NCBI GenBank assembly: GCA_030674155.1
Contig: CM060319.1
Span: forward strand, 1,794,584-1,858,583
Source of the DNA: Stramonita haemastoma
Lineage: Eukaryota; Mollusca; Gastropoda; Neogastropoda; Muricidae
Direction of reading: 5' to 3'
Length of the DNA: 64,000 nt
Shown here piece by piece: positions 1 to 12,779 of the stretch. The stretch's first letter is position 1. Every line of letters starts with the position of its first letter. The notes beneath the pieces were generated by a model. That model had not been told where the DNA came from. It saw nothing but the letters and a program-made list of their open reading frames with translations, and did not search any database. A program made the position numbers and the translations under genes.

Positions 1-290
1 CTGCACACACACACATAGTGCCCATCCTTTCATGTCATGACTGTGGCACTCTGTTTACTGCACACACACACATAGTGTCCATCCTTTCATGTCATGACTG
101 TGGCACTCTGTTTACTGCACACACACACATAGTGCCCATCTTTTCATGACATGACTGTGGCACTCTGTTTACTGCACACACACACATAGTGCCCATCTTT
201 TCATGTCATGACTGTGGCACTCTGTTTACTGCACACACACACACATAGTGCCCATCTTTACATGTCATGACTGCATCACTCTGTTTGCAG
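1..290. repeat. 58-bp minisatellite, five units
   Basis: Each unit has ACACACACACATAGTGCCCA, CCTTTCATGTCATGACTG and GGCACTCTGTTTACTGC. The last unit is diverged. It runs off the left edge of the window. Confidence 0.9.
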
Positions 291-470
291 CGTTCTGGAC
301 AGGGCTGAAGGGAAATACCCGTACTGGCTATGGCCATACAGGCTTAGACACAAACACCCAACAACGACCTTCATTTGGAAGACCTGTGTGTATACTCAAA
401 ATGAAGATCACTGTTGAGTTTTGTGCTCTGATTCTTCCTTTTTCACAAGGATTTAGTCAAAGATTTACTT

Positions 471-746
471 TAAAAGGTAAAGGTGCTCCACAACCTATGT
501 GGTTGTAGTGGAGCGAGGCATCAGAGACCTCAGCTTCTCTAGAGGCCAGCATATTGAGGGCGGTGCCCATCTCCTCTCCCTCGCTGCTTTACCTTCCCTG
601 ACCCTAAAGAGGGCTGGTACCCATTTACAGCTGGGTGGACTGGGGGACTGTACTGAAAGCCAAGCATATGTAACCAAGCTCGATCTGCTTAGCCTTAGCT
701 TGGGGAAAGCGAGTGCTCTGACCACAGAGCTATACTGTCCCCAAGA
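471..746 (-). mobile_element. 5S-like/tRNA-headed SINE, copy 1
   Basis: Minus strand: head GGGGACAGTATAGCTCTGTGG then GTCAGAGC (A-box-like), a block AAGCTAAGGCTAAGCAGATC resembling 5S rRNA, then CCCCCAGTCCACCCAGCTGT, GGTCAGGGAAGGTAAAGCAG, CCGCCCTCAATATGCTGGCC and the end CACCTTTACCTTTTA. Three copies in the window align end to end. Confidence 0.8.
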
Positions 747-802
747 TTTACATTATATATCACTAATAGAAGCTTCCTGACAGCTCTCAATGCTGTTTAT
801 AG

Positions 803-824
803 AAACACACACACACACACACAC

Positions 825-875
<51 letters not shown>

Positions 876-898
876 ACACACACACACACACACATGCA
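803..898. repeat. (CA)n microsatellite
   Basis: About 45 dinucleotide units with two breaks (AACA and CTTA). Confidence 0.95.
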
Positions 899-1882
899 CA
901 GGGACAACAGAAGTTGTGTTTTGTCCTGGCATGAACCATGATCAAAATCAGTGGTAAAACTGTGCTGAATCTCATACACTTTCAATCCAGATTTCAACAG
1001 ACACCCATGGGTCCATGAATCAGTCTACTTTTTCATCAGTACTGTCAATCTTCGCACAGTTTGAGTTAACAAATAAAACTTTAAAATTTGTTACTTTCCC
1101 AGGAACATGATTATGATGGGAATATTTCTGAGGTACAATTAACAAAATACAATGAAATAAAGGGATATTCATTTTTTAAACTTTTAATTTCGATGAAGAT
1201 GCAGAAAAAAATCCTGAAAAATGTATTATGAAAATGTACCATACTGATACTGTAAAAAGCTGCTGAAAAGAGCAATACTTTGCATAAATTTGAGAAGAAT
1301 GGGAGGCGATCTCCAACAGATATCCTTCCCTTGCGGGTATGTGGCAGTAAAAAAAAAAGGAAGAAAAAGCCAAGTGCAAGTGTCAAGTGACCTCTTTGCT
1401 CACACTGGAGCCAGCAGTTTCTGCCAGCCAGTAGAGAACAAGTGAAATCCCATAAATGGACCAGAAGTCCTATAAATGCACCAGCTCACTCCTCCAGTCC
1501 TAAAGCCACTCTGCTAAATTAGCCAAAGCGAATGTGTCTCGTGAGGACAGTTACATGCAGGCCAGCCAGCTCTCTGCCTTTTTGCAGGACTTGCCTGTGT
1601 GGAGCAGCAGTGAAAGCCACTTCACAGAAATTACAGTCAGCACTCACGCTACCCTCACCAGGGAGCCTCAAGCCTTTGGGTAGCTCAGTCTGTAATCACT
1701 CACACATACATATATAGATCTCTGTGTTCTGTGACAGAACTGGATGTTAAGGTAGGATGTCAGCACAGTATTGTAGGAACCATGTGCTTCAGACAAAATA
1801 ACATCTTCTCCTAAAGGTGAACAGTTGAGTCTGAAAATATTTCAATAATGACAGAGCAATGAAATGACAGTATTCATCACAC

Positions 1883-1883
<1 letters not shown>
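899..1883. other. Non-coding stretch, nothing recognised
   Basis: AT-rich unique sequence with a short A run at 1350. No splice-flanked open frame or repeat family was recognised. Confidence 0.5.

Positions 1884-1939
<56 letters not shown>
1884..1939. repeat. (TG)n microsatellite
   Basis: A 28-unit uninterrupted run. Confidence 0.95.
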
Positions 1940-1940
<1 letters not shown>

Positions 1941-2284
1941 TGTGCATGTGTGTGCAAGTGCATACAGAATTAGATCTGTTACTTTATGTACTGCTTTACG
2001 TGTAGGAATAAACTATACATGTGGCAACATATATCCAACAATAACATTAAAACTAATGATACTAAGTGCTTACTCTGAACTCTTTTCTCTGTTTACTTTT
2101 CTATTTCATTAATTAAATAACATCTTTTTATAAGTTTTCAATTAGCACTTTCATTCAAATCTTTAATTCTAGAATTCAAGAGAGACACTGGCAAACTGCC
2201 AGAAACAAGAAAACACATAGCCAAATTGTGTCGATCTTCACACTTATCTGATAGCATCTGTAATTTTCATGAACTATTGAGTTT

Positions 2285-2567
<283 letters not shown>

Positions 2568-3344
2568 CATATATGCATGCATAAGTGTGTGTATGTATAT
2601 GTATGCATGTGTAAGTGTGTGCATGTTATAGTGTGTATGCATGCATATGTGTGTTTATGTGTGCATGTGCATGTTTATGCATGCATGTGTATGCATGTGC
2701 ATGTATGGGCATGCATGCAATGCATAGATGAAAAAAACAACACACAAAAAAACATTTTTTATCTGTCAGTACGTATTTGCACAAAGAAATCTGAAACCAG
2801 GTTGTTATCCTCCGCTCTTGACAGCTCTATTGTTTGCCTGTTTGTTTAGTTGTTTTTTGTCTGTCTGTTCGTTTGTTGAGTTTTTAAACTACGCAAGCTA
2901 TTTTTTTACCCACAGCCATTTTTGTTGTCCTGCTTTATTCTGTTCAATACAAGTGCTAGGAAGCTGCGCTGAGACACAGCAAGCCAATGCATGCATATAA
3001 ACTGCTGATCTACATATAATGCAAACTTTCTCGTAGCTCAGAGAACTTTGCCTCACATTTCCAGGAGAGAGAGAGGAATGGATGCTGTACAACCTTACCA
3101 AGGACAAAGCTGCAAATCAGGAGATACAATATCCCTCGTGCCCCATCACTGGAACAAAACCAACAACCATGCTCCAAACTTTCCTCCCTATCTTTGCAAG
3201 TCAAACTGAAACTGAAAACTCTCTGGAGGTTTGCTTGCATGATACCAGCCATTTTTCTTTTTTTTTTAATCAATCATTTCACGTATGTTAGAGTTTTATG
3301 ACAGAATCAGAAACAGCATTTTTCTGCTCAGTCTGTGTATTGTG

Positions 3345-3360
3345 GTAACACACACACACA

Positions 3361-3402
<42 letters not shown>

Positions 3403-3430
3403 CACACACACACACACCACACACACACGT
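3345..3430. repeat. (CA)n microsatellite with AACA/CCAC breaks
   Basis: About 40 CA units interrupted by single-base changes. Confidence 0.9.
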
Positions 3431-3585
3431 GAAAGCCTTCAACAACACAGGTCTGACATGCCTTTGCCATTTCAAAAACCTCTCTCACTGTAGTTAAGTA
3501 GTATGGAGTTGTTCGTCATTTTTCAGTTTAATTCAAAGAGGAAAAAACGATGGGGAAAGCATCAAAATGCGGTGCCATGGGGGAG

Positions 3586-3805
<220 letters not shown>

Positions 3806-3838
3806 AAAAGAAGAGAAAGGGAGAACACACGAACTCAC

Positions 3839-4512
3839 CGCAGCCAGAAAATGTTGCAGTAACTATCTAGGATGAACCTGATACGAAAAGGTAACTCCTG
3901 ATCCACAACTGCAGGCACCCCACTCTCCCCACCACCCCCCCCCTCCCCTCTTCCCCCTCCAGCAAAACAGGTGGAAGCCGCGCCCCCAGCTGTGTCTCCA
4001 GGTGCGTGATGGCTGTGGCCAGGTCCTGTTCCGACACAGAGAAGGTGTTGTAGAGGTCGCGCTGGGGGTTGTCCTTCCACAGCTGACCCGCCGTGACCCA
4101 CAGCAAGGTGAAGGCCACATCGTCGCTAAGGTTACTGCCACAGGAGCTGCCCGACAAGGAACGGCCCAGGGTCGTCTTGGAGGAGGAAGGCAAGGTCAGG
4201 CCTGGCAGTGCCTGGTCAGCTGCTGTGGATAAGGTGCTGAAGGCGGAGAATGACGATGACGACGATGATGAGAAAGAAGGGGAGGGGGACACAACAACAG
4301 CAGTACCCGCACTTTCTTCACCACCACCACCACCACTCGCGTCTGCCTCAGTGTTCACAGGAGTCAGGGTGTGGGAGAGGAGGGAGGAGAAGGGAGAGGA
4401 GGGGGAGGGGAGGGTGGAGGTGGGGGTGAAGGGGGTGGAGGAGGGGGATCCCCCCTCACTCTCCATGTCCTCATAGATCCAGGAGGAGCTGGCACAGGTC
4501 CAGGTCACACAG
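3839..4512 (-). CDS. Internal exon of an unidentified gene (one base missing at a G run)
   Basis: After acceptor CTGACCTCAG the exon reads CVTWTCASSSWIYEDMESEG, a Ser/Pro/Gly-rich linker, then an ordered part LSDDVAFTLLWVTAGQLWKD, LYNTFSVSEQDLATAITHLE and, after a frame change, DQELPFRIRFILDSYCNIFW before donor GTGAGT. The frame change falls at the run of nine C on the plus strand (3935-3943). One missing base there restores an open exon. GC content, codon use and splice sites support a real exon. I do not recognise the family. It is not part of the kinase coiled coil, and its phase does not fit kinase exon 12. Confidence 0.6.
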
Positions 4513-4570
4513 CTGAGGTCAGGCAGGGCAGGGGGGGGCTGCAGGCTGCCCATGGCCACTGGACCCATGA

Positions 4571-4714
4571 CACTCCACCACTACACACAGGGCGGGTTCC
4601 TACATGTATGTATGCTATACCACAGTATGGGTCATAGTGCTGCTACTCCACCACACACAGGGCGGGTTCCTACATGTACGTATGCTATGCCACAGTATGG
4701 GTCATAGTGCTGCA
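4571..4714. repeat. ~75-bp tandem duplication
   Basis: Two units share CACACAGGGCGGGTTCCTAC, ATGTATGTATGCTATACCAC and AGTATGGGTCATAGTGCTGC. It directly precedes the acceptor of the unidentified exon, so it lies in that gene's intron. Confidence 0.85.
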
Positions 4715-4719
4715 CCACA

Positions 4720-7690
4720 GGATTTTAGTACAGTCTGCCGGTTTTTAGGCACATATTATCTGATGCGGTATCAATCCTCTGCAGATGTATTTATCAGTCA
4801 CTACATCTGCGCATTCTTCTGACACCACACGGCTGCTGTCTGGGTGTCCTCTTTCCAACACTGGTGATGGTTTATAATAATACAGGTGATTAATTATGTC
4901 ATACATGACAACTTGAAGAGTTAAAGGTCACAGATCTTATAGTTATCAAAGCTTACATTTTATACTAAAATAGGAAAAACATGAGATTGTGGGAATGTAG
5001 GGAACATAAAGCAATACTGACTCTTTCTGGGAAATTCAAGTGTGTTACTAAGGAGGGGAGAAAATATGAACCCAAACCTTAAAACAACAACAAAGAAACC
5101 TTCACTTCAGAGATGCACCACACAATTATCCACAAAAAGAAAGCCAAACAAACAACAACAACAAAAAAAACCCAACAGGCCAGATCTTGCAACCACCAAC
5201 CAAGAATATGTTTGACAACAAAATCTCTGCCAGTACCAAGGTCAATTATAGCATTCCAAGAGAATTCCTCTGAAACCAAAGACTATACCACAGCAACAAA
5301 GCCTGGTACCAGGGACCACAGAGCAACGGACCATTAGCAGATAAAATGCCTGCCAGCCAGCATTCCACACCATGCTGCTGGTCACTGATACACTGACTAT
5401 TCCTAACCAATAACCTTGATAGTCAAGGAACAGACACCTCTCCCTAACACACAACAAACTCCCACACACACACACACACCACACACACACACACACACAC
5501 ACCACACAACAGACCTAGGAGAAACACTGGCACAGATTCAGGAAGGAAAAACCAAACGAGAGAAAGCCTGAAAGTCTAATCACTGCATCCTTCACTGACA
5601 CTATGACAGTCAGCAGGCAGGCAGTTAGAAGGCTTAGCTACCTGTGCATACATTCACATGTATACATGCACTGAACACACACCTGCATGTTGGAAGAACT
5701 CTACTTTGAGTCATTTGATCCCCTCTAATTACCTTCATATCCTGGGGTGCAGTGTTGTGTAATTACCGTTATGCATGGAGAAATGCATGCTCATCCATGC
5801 ACGCACATGCACACACACACACACACACATACCCACATCATCACTGAGGGTCTGACACTGACAGCTGAAAAGTCCTGAACACTCAAACAATGGCTGTATC
5901 ACACAGCAACCTCAAAACTCCATACATTCAAGTAGCACACCAGTCCCAGACACATACATATTCATGCTCCGAAAAGAGCAAAATCCAGCATGACTGGCAG
6001 GAAGAAGAAGAGGGAGGGAGGGGGGAGGGGACAGGAGGGAGGGAGGGGGCAGTGATGACAGAGAGAAACCAGACCTGGGAGATTAGGGAGGTATCATCAT
6101 GATGAGATAGGACAACGGGGGTAGGGGGATTTGGGGGGGAGGGGAGGGGGGGGAGGGCTGTTTTGTTTCTGGTTTTATGGGCAATATTGAGTGTGCAAGG
6201 CCAGCAGGCTGTGATGCAGGCAGACCTGCAGAGTTTGCTGTCCAGCAATGCTGTCTAGCAATGCATGCACAGGCACGGTCCACGCCGGCAGTGAATTCAG
6301 TTTACCCCAGCGTGCAGTTACACTTGGCCAGCCCTGCTCACAGCTCACAGTTCATGTGGCGCCACTGGCTCTCTACCACACATGCATTAATTCAGAAATC
6401 CTGAAAGTGATGGTGTGGATGAGCTAGCTATGCTGACAAGGCAGGACAGAGAAAAGCTGCCTTGACAGCAGAAAATCCGTCAGTGTACAGAGATGCACCA
6501 CTACTTGATGGGATAAAAAGTGAATCATCAATTTTTTTCCTCCAAATCTCTCTTTTCTAAAAGAATGAAAATAAACCCTTACAAGGGAAATGTGTTTTCA
6601 ATGACACACAAACCTCCAATCAATGGGGGCAAAACCCCCAACATGTCATACCATATTTTCCTCTTCATCACTCTCTTCCTCTGAAATGCTGCTGAGGGAG
6701 AAGGGGCTAAACAGAAACCAAGAGGAGGCAGGATAGCACACTTGCCCTTATATCCCCCCCCCCCCAAAAAAAAAAAAAAAAATCCCAACAAAAACACACA
6801 AAAAACAACAAAACAAACAAAAAAACCCTCCAAAAACCCCCAAACAGAAAAAACAACAACAAAAAACCAAGAATACAAAACACATAAATCTAAGAGATAT
6901 TAAGTTTTCCACACATGACTCAGTCCAACTAGTCACTGAGATATACTGAGAGACAAACTAAAAAGACATCGCAGCCTACACTCATAAAAAGCCTCTAGAG
7001 GTCTTGTGAGAATGGAATACTATACAGGCCATTAAAGTTGCAGCTAAAGCCCTCCCTACTGAGCACACACAGGTTGATTAGGAATGGTTGAATTTCACTC
7101 CCTGCACACAAGCCCTGTATGTACATCACCTCAATGATTCAGGTAATCCCCTCAGGGATTCAGGTAATCCAGCCATAGCAGACACACCTACACACCCAGA
7201 CAATAACCAAATCCCTCCCCTTTGGGGCTCATTTTCCACAGTCTCCTCTTTTTCTCCAAGCTCTGGATTTAAAGAGATGAAGTCGTGCAGTGTCCTAAAA
7301 TCTCAACCAAGGCCGACACATTCTGTCCCTCCCTCCCCCAGCAGTCCCCAGGAAAAGACAGCTGGACTCTGTCTCCGCCTCTCTAATCCCTCTCCTCTCT
7401 GTCCTCGTGACTCATCCCCAAAGATTGATCAGAGGCTAAGCCTTACACACAGTGAACTGAGAGAGTGTATCAGGCGATCGTTACCACCACTCTTTGTTTC
7501 CTTCAGCAAGGGCTGTCTATATATACATCTATCCACTGCAGCCTTCCTTCCCTCCTGCAACAGCCCTGTGGATAAGCTGACAACATTCCTAATCCCACTG
7601 GTCTTCAAGTCATGGGTTCAAATCTTGGTGGTGTATGGTGAACTAAAAAGAAGCGGGGAAGTGTAAAGGAATTCTGATGATCTTCCAGGT
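4720..7690. other. Intergenic or intronic, no gene recognised
   Basis: Mixed unique sequence with purine runs at 6000-6150 (mirror G tracts), a C10/A16 junction at 6754 and short CA tracts at 5462 and 5811. The only longish frame (7088-7666, plus) has no homologue I recognise and ends in tRNA-like sequence. Confidence 0.5.
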
Positions 7691-7699
7691 CCACTAAGG

Positions 7700-7985
7700 T
7701 GCAGATGTGGTGGTTTGAGCATTGTGTTCGCGTTCTTGTGGCCGGAGTTTGAGCCCAGGGTCAAGTCATCACTAGGACACACATTCAAGGGGATTTTTTC
7801 TCTGGAGTTAACACATCAGTGCAAACTCCACTCCCCCAAACATCCCTCTGATGAGACTATACACCGAGGCCTTGTGTGTGAATACATACAGAACATCTTG
7901 CATACACGTTAAAACCTGTTCTGCCTTTTGGAAGAGTAGGCCATTGTGTGCTGGTGGGAACAGACCACAAAACTGACAAAACTGA
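7700..7985 (+). mobile_element. V-like SINE, diverged and lacking the tail
   Basis: The head has GTTTGAGCCC in place of the B box. The centre (TCTGGAGTTAACACATCAGT, CCTCTGATGAGAC, GGAAGAGTAGGCCATTGTG) is recognisable and ends before the hairpin tail. It is the most decayed copy. Confidence 0.65.
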
Positions 7986-7989
7986 TGAA

Positions 7990-8755
7990 TTCTTTGCAGG
8001 CATGGTGTAGCATACGGCTACATGGAATGTTCACATGCATCGATTCCTTCATGAAAAACAGAACATTATATATAAACATTTTTTAAAATTGAAAACATGA
8101 AACTGTCTTTCTTTTGGCTACCTTTCCTTTTCCACAACCCAATACCTTGCGGGTAGCCCCTACTGGAAAACTGAACGTGATGAAATCATATTTCAATCAC
8201 AATAGCTAGCTGACATAGCTAGTAGCTGTCTTTTCTTTCCTCCAAAAGCCTATGTTACATTTTATAATGATGTAAAAAATGATTAAACAGACTGAATCAG
8301 CCTGAGTCAATTTTTTAAAAAGCTTCAAGAACTCCACTGATCAGTAATCATAAATAATACAATTCATCTACACACACAAAATTAAATCAAGGAAGTACTC
8401 AGGAGTAGAGAGAAAGATCGAAAAGAAAGGAAAGACAAAAGAGAATAATGAGACAAGGAAAAGAAGGGAGATAAAAAAAAAGAACAAATTATAAAAGGAC
8501 TAAAGGGGAGTAAAAAGACAAATGAAAAGAAAAACAAACATCCAAATTAGTGACCAAAAAAAATATTAACAAAAACTGGCGGAAGGAAATATCTTTAAAA
8601 ACAAAAACCCTCATTTGCTAAAGGAAACTTGTTAGAAACAAAAAAAAAGTTTCATTTGCATGTGAAAATTACTTAGACTACCTTTTCCATTTTCTCTTCC
8701 AAAAAATAGAAGTTACACAACAGAGAAGGAAGGCATTAAGTATACTTCCTTAATC
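7990..8755. other. AT-rich spacer
   Basis: A-rich from 8400 to 8650 on the plus strand. No feature seen. Confidence 0.5.
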
Positions 8756-8760
8756 AGTAT

Positions 8761-8869
<109 letters not shown>

Positions 8870-9287
8870 CAGAAGCAGAAACCACCAGTCACAGAGCATT
8901 CCTCAAACACACAGCCCCTTTTCTGCTCTATGGCACTGAACACACAGCAGCCCCACAGACCACTCACTGAGTTTGAACAATGATAAAATAAAAACTCATA
9001 CATCACAATACCCCACACTATGTCGTCACTGAACAAAGTCAACCAACTGGTGGCAGCAGCAGCAGCAACACACACACATACATCTGTCACAGCAGAGGTG
9101 GCTGACTCTGTGTGGCAGGGAAAGGGAAAAAAGGTGACCAGGACAGGCAGCACTGCTGTCAAAGCACGTGCAGCCCGGCCAGTGCCTAGTGTGGGCATTG
9201 ATTTTGCCGCCTTGCCAGGCAACGCTCTGGGTTACTTCACCTGTAGTGCTGTACTTCATGTATGTATGAATACAGTATCTGTCCTTC

Positions 9288-9400
9288 TCCTCTCTCTTCT
9301 GTTCTCCTCTCTTCTGTTCTGTTCTCCTCTCTCTTCTGTTCTCCTCTCTTCTGTTCTGTTCTGTTCTGTTCTCTCTCTCTCTTTCTGTTCTGTTTCTGTT
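9288..9400. repeat. Pyrimidine repeat of TCTTCTGTTC type
   Basis: Irregular units of CTCTCTTCTGTTCTGTTCTC. A purine-rich mirror stretch follows at 9484-9675 with a 17-G run (9523-9539). Confidence 0.8.
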
Positions 9401-9885
9401 CTATTCTACCCAGACCTTGGCAAGTGTCTTGCTGAGCACTGCAGCTTAGCTAACACTGGCTCTCCAACACCTTATCAAACGTATGATAGAAAGAGAGAGA
9501 AAGGTGGAGAGAGAAGTTGGAGGGGGGGGGGGGGGGGGGAAGAGAAAGGAGGAAGGGGGGGAAGAAAGAGAAGAGAGAAGAAAGAGAGAGAGAGAAGAGA
9601 GGAAGACAGAGAAGACAGAGAGAGAGAAGAGACAGACGATAGACAGAGAGATAGAGAGACAGAGACAGAGATTTAAGCAGGGGTACTTAATCAACATCTA
9701 TCCATAGTTCTTTCTACCTGTAGTTCTATCTAATATAATATCAAACAGTTTGCCATTTTCCATTCTTCTCCATCAGTTAGGACAATGCTTCATGAACATG
9801 GTGAAGCCCACAGAGCACGAGGTCAATGACCTGGCTGATGAGATTACATTATAACACAGCACAAAGAGGACAGTTGAAGATCACA

Positions 9886-9920
9886 CACACAACACACACA
9901 CACACACACACACACTCTCA

Positions 9921-9988
<68 letters not shown>
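9886..9988. repeat. (CA)n(CT)n compound repeat
   Basis: CA switches to CT at about 9915 and the CT part has about 33 units. Confidence 0.95.
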
Positions 9989-9991
<3 letters not shown>

Positions 9992-10158
9992 TCACAAGAA
10001 AGCTTGCAGCTCAAACATTGGGGAAGAAATGGAAGATGCTTTCTTCTGATGTTGGTATCAACTTGAGTTTCTTAAAAGTGATTTTATAAAGACAGCGGGA
10101 TAAGTAATTCAATGAGTGAGATAGAGATGGGGGAGAGAGGGAGAGAAAAGGGGAGAGA

Positions 10159-10159
<1 letters not shown>

Positions 10160-10234
<75 letters not shown>

Positions 10235-10258
10235 GAGAGGCAGAAAGACAGACACTAA

Positions 10259-10338
<80 letters not shown>
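10160..10338. repeat. (GA)n and (GT)n compound repeat
   Basis: GA units to 10231, a short spacer with CAGACA, then 39 GT units. Confidence 0.95.
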
Positions 10339-10339
<1 letters not shown>

Positions 10340-10819
10340 GGTGCGTGCATGTTTGAGCATAATTTATGCATTCATGTATAACACATGCACGTACCATGCA
10401 CGCACACACTCACACACTTACAGTGTTCTTGAGTCAGTGTGTATCGTGTATGTGCATATATATGGCAGGTGCATTTGTGCACATGTGAATGCTGTTTAGT
10501 ATGTTTAAATACACGGGTATGTGCATAAATTAGTGTTCAGTTCAAGTGCCAGATGACAGTGCTCTTTTAACGGCTTCTGAATTGTGTGTGTGTGCCCAAC
10601 TACAGCCTTCCCTTCAAGCCACTGTCTTCACTATTTGCTCACACCCAACACCAGTGTTCCTACACACACAATGGGAGATCAAAGATGACTGGGAGACACA
10701 CACAGGGACTGAAATAAGCTGATTCTTTTGACAAAGATAGAAGTAGACCTGTGCATTGAGGCTGTCTTCCCTAAGGCAAACAGGATTTCACTTGTAAATA
10801 GAAAAGATATGATTTCTTG

Positions 10820-10820
10820 T

Positions 10821-10872
<52 letters not shown>

Positions 10873-10997
10873 GTGTGTGTGTGTGTGTGTTGTGTGAGTG
10901 TGTGTGTGTGTTTATGTGTGTGTGTGTGTTTATGAGCATGTGTGTGTGTACATGCATGCGCATGTCTATGAGCGTGTGTGTGTGTGTGGTGTTGTGT

Positions 10998-11051
<54 letters not shown>
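10820..11051. repeat. (TG)n tract, repeatedly interrupted
   Basis: Two long TG runs flank a TG-rich middle with CATGCATGCGCATG. Confidence 0.9.
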
Positions 11052-11052
<1 letters not shown>

Positions 11053-11351
11053 CAGAGACAGACAGACTGAGCCAGCCAACTGCACAGTGGCTGAAAAGAC
11101 AAGTTTTAAATCAATTGATCAGCAATTTCCCAAATGGTCTTTAGAGAGAGGGGAAAAAAAAGAAGAGGAAAAAAGATCTTGCAGGAAAATTAATTTGTGC
11201 CTGCCACAACCCATGCCACAAGCACCAGCTCTATCCCACCCCCACCCCCCAACACCCCCCCAAAACAAAAACAGCAACAGCATGCACGCATGCAAGTACA
11301 CACGCACGCACGCACACAAACACACCAGTCACCACACATAACCACCAAAAC

Positions 11352-11352
<1 letters not shown>

Positions 11353-11415
<63 letters not shown>
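11353..11415. repeat. (CA)n microsatellite
   Basis: About 31 units, flanked by C-rich and G-rich runs. Confidence 0.95.
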
Positions 11416-11419
<4 letters not shown>

Positions 11420-11420
<1 letters not shown>

Positions 11421-12330
11421 GAGGGGGGGAACATTCCCCCCCCTCCAACACCTCTTTTCAGAGCCAGCTCTAGATATTGATCAGAGGCTGTTACAGGCAC
11501 ACAGAAATCAAGCCAATTTGCTAACCCCCCTCCCTCCCACTCCCAACAAAAAGAAATGATGTTTTACACCATCACTGAATCCCCCCCCCCACCCCCCCAC
11601 CCCCCCCATCATGACATCAGCATCTATCAATCATGCTGGATGAGGGGTGTGCCATCTGGGAGGGATGCTTTGGGGAATTATCCCCCTCTTCCTACTCCCC
11701 CCCCCCCCCTTTACATAACCACCAACCAACTGTGGGAACAAGCAGACTGTTGCTTTTGGCACCCTCTGCCTGCCTAATTTGCTGTTCTGTTGTGTATAGC
11801 GAAAGAAATGCATATACATGGCCAAGTCTGTTTTGGGGGTCGAAAACTGGCAACAGCCAATTCACCCTCACCTTACCCAGCCCCTCATCAAAACCTTCTC
11901 CAAACTATCGATATTTACAGCAGTATACATGCATATGTATGTACACATACACATGAATGCATACATTACATGTGCAAATGCGTACACACATAAACACATG
12001 TCCACACACAATGCATATATATATGTATGTGCCTATCTGTATAGTATGTATACATGTAGTGTGTACAACTGTACCAAACAAAAACATGCAATCCAATTCT
12101 TTTACAGCGACAATCTTTTCTGTCACACTAAAACAGAGTTAAAACACTAGCAACAAGAAACGGATTCTTAGTCTGACCACATCATTAGCTTCTGTTGTTT
12201 TCCTGGAGTAAAAGAAAGAAAGAAAGCAAGCTTTCCTCTTAGCCTGGCAGGAAGTTCAGGACCCAATCAATACTGCCTACCCCCATGTAGAAGGAAGGAC
12301 AGGATGGCCACCATTGTCAGTGACTCTATG
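11420..12330. other. Spacer with C runs and CATGTATGTA-rich sequence
   Basis: C runs at 11526, 11581-11606 and 11697-11709, then TACATGTATG-type alternation at 11920-12070. No coding sequence seen. Confidence 0.5.
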
Positions 12331-12339
12331 AACACAGTG

Positions 12340-12770
12340 CTGTCTGCTGACGACACAGCAGTGGACAGAGAGGCCACTAGTGACAGACAGCGCTGTCTAT
12401 GAAACAGGACAGCAGTGGACAGAGAGGCCACTGTGACAGGACAGCGCTGTCTATGAACAGGACACAGCAGTGGACAGAGAGGCCACTAGTGACAGACAGC
12501 GCTGTCTATGAACAGGACACAGCAGTGGACAGAGAGGCCACTGTGACAGACAGCGCTGTCTATGAACAGGACACAGCAGTAGACAGAGAGGCCACTAGTG
12601 ACAGACAGCGCTGTCTATGAACAGGACACAGCAGTGGAAAGAGAGGCCACTAGTGACAGACAGCGCTGTCTATGAATCAGGACAGCGTAGAACATGTGAC
12701 ACAGCAGTGGTAAAGAGACGTGACCACTAGTGACAGACAGCGACTGTCTATGTACAGAACAGCAGTGAAA
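12340..12770. repeat. ~55-bp minisatellite with a palindromic core
   Basis: About eight units contain GGACACAGCAGTGGACAGAG, AGGCCACTAGTGACAGAC and the 12-bp palindrome GACAGCGCTGTC. Units alternate between forms with and without an extra TA in CACTAGTGACAG. Later units gain indels. Confidence 0.9.
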
Positions 12771-12779
12771 ACCTCTTGA

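Noticed and set aside
3867..4568. Taking the whole 233-codon frame as the exon with a stop at 3867
   Set aside because: The last 35 codons of that frame are a G-run artefact. The neighbouring frame continues with ordered sequence into a strong GTGAGT donor at 3838.
7088..7666. 192-codon frame on the plus strand
   Set aside because: Composition is that of random C/T-rich DNA, no motif or splice structure is seen, and its 3' part has tRNA-like sequence typical of SINE debris.
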